From: Salegentibacter agarivorans
Lineage (GTDB): Bacteria > Bacteroidota > Bacteroidia > Flavobacteriales > Flavobacteriaceae
Length of the DNA stretch: 64,000 nt
Assembly (NCBI RefSeq): GCF_900113135.1
Contig: NZ_FOOH01000012.1
Location: 62,001 to 126,000 of the forward strand
Direction: 5' to 3'
The notes under the pieces are model-generated. The model saw nothing but the letters and a program-made list of their open reading frames with translations. It did no database searches and was not told where the DNA came from. Shown here in pieces: positions 63,556 to 64,000 of the stretch (position 1 is the stretch's first letter; every line of letters starts with the position of its first letter). Both the position numbers and the translations under genes were made by a program.

Positions 63556-64000
63556 TTAATCGAGTTTTCCACCCTTTGCGGTCCACCAGGGATGAACTTC
63601 AACTTTTAATCTACCGGCTTTTACCATAGGATCCTGTTTTGCCAAACTATCGGCTTCTTGCTGCGTAGCCGTATTATAAACCGCAATTCCACGAATATCC
63701 CCGTCATCACCAAAGGGGCCAATTAAGCTTGCGTAGCCTTCTTGTGCCATTTTGCTTAAATAAGCCAGGTGTTCCTTTTGCAGTTTTGCCGCTTCAGTAG
63801 AATCCTGGTTGCGGTTTTCTCCCTTTTTCAAAAAAACCATATAATATTGCTGCATCAAATAAGTGCTGTCGCCCTCTTTGTAGGTAAAAGTTTGATAACC
63901 TTTTTCATTTAAATGTTTCGCAATAGAATCTATATTGGTTTTGGGCTTTTTCTTCTCAACTTTCTCTGGCCCGGGAATACCTCGCTCCTGTTCTGGAATA
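63556..64000 (-). CDS. YciI-like protein with N-terminal extension, cut by window end
   Basis: The frame is open to the last base of the window, so the N-terminus is missing; about 148 residues are present. The C-terminal 95 (MQQYYMVFLKKGENRNQ ... DPMVKAGRLKVEVHPWW, in pieces) form a YciI/ferredoxin-like domain, including the conserved His and DP pair. Before that is a Lys/Pro-rich linker and a segment NIDSIAKHLNEKGYQTFTY, not part of usual YciI proteins. An exported protein is possible but the signal is outside. An in-frame TTG near 63858 is not the true start. Confidence 0.82.
   Translation of the reverse strand, partial: IPEQERGIPGPEKVEKKKPKTNIDSIAKHLNEKGYQTFTYKEGDSTYLMQQYYMVFLKKGENRNQDSTEAAKLQKEHLAYLSKMAQEGYASLIGPFGDDGDIRGIAVYNTATQQEADSLAKQDPMVKAGRLKVEVHPWWTAKGGKLD

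Overview
The window reads as a chromosomal segment of a marine-type member of the Flavobacteriaceae (Bacteroidetes), perhaps close to Gramella, Salegentibacter or Zunongwangia. This is inferred from the AT-rich sequence, the near absence of Shine-Dalgarno sites, promoters of the TTTG-N(18-20)-TAnnTTTG type, a TonB-dependent receptor with its DUF4249 lipoprotein, many lipoproteins with an acidic residue run after the Cys, an aerotolerance (Bat) operon and a GH97 glucosidase. I see no rRNA, phage, transposase, CRISPR array or named defence cassette. Most of the window is housekeeping and envelope biology.

Layout. 1-1945: 3'-truncated GH97 inverting alpha-glucosidase. 2026-8448: minus-strand outer-membrane operon (small secreted protein, STN-type TonB receptor, DUF4249 lipoprotein, MG2-like protein). 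8586-12000: exported Gfo/Idh/MocA oxidoreductase, a lipoprotein and unknowns. 12109-14026: tRNA-Arg(CCU), a TPP riboswitch, a PnuC-family (probably thiamine) transporter and an acyl-CoA dehydrogenase or group D monooxygenase-like protein. 14148-20957: envelope proteins (DUF2490, DUF1028, PPHGEP-motif lipoprotein) and secreted peptidases M28 and S9. 20957-26805: PLP enzymes, DUF3298 lipoprotein, ArsC-like, EamA transporter, thioesterase. 26891-29968: YheT hydrolase, then yicC-gmk-nadD. 29988-30120: a structured RNA candidate with 6S-like architecture. 30126-34792: LysM-BON protein, gpsA, pheS with two small partners, CvpA. 34923-36482: SulP anion transporter. 37022-46184: complete Bat operon (MoxR, DUF58, a two-TM BatD-like protein, BatA, B, C, D, E). 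46320-51252: DUF4382 lipoprotein, SDR, AlbA_2 protein plus PPP phosphatase, acyl-ACP desaturase. 51343-54137: YkvA, ALDH7-type dehydrogenase, 3-hydroxyanthranilate dioxygenase. 54339-62665: exported isoaspartyl peptidase, OMPLA-type phospholipase, GbsR/MarR regulator and a tripartite RND efflux pump. 62900-64000: thioredoxin, GNAT acetyltransferase and a YciI-like protein that runs off the end.

The signals I consider most worth following are: (i) two copies of a 24-bp palindromic operator, each 3-4 nt upstream of a -7 box, in front of the phospholipase and of the GbsR-RND operon, suggesting one small envelope regulon; (ii) the 6S-like RNA candidate; (iii) the flavoprotein in a TPP-riboswitch operon, together with the unusual 5' half of that riboswitch; (iv) a dispersed palindromic repeat, one copy of which has become the coding start of batC. 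Several REP-like intergenic elements are also described.
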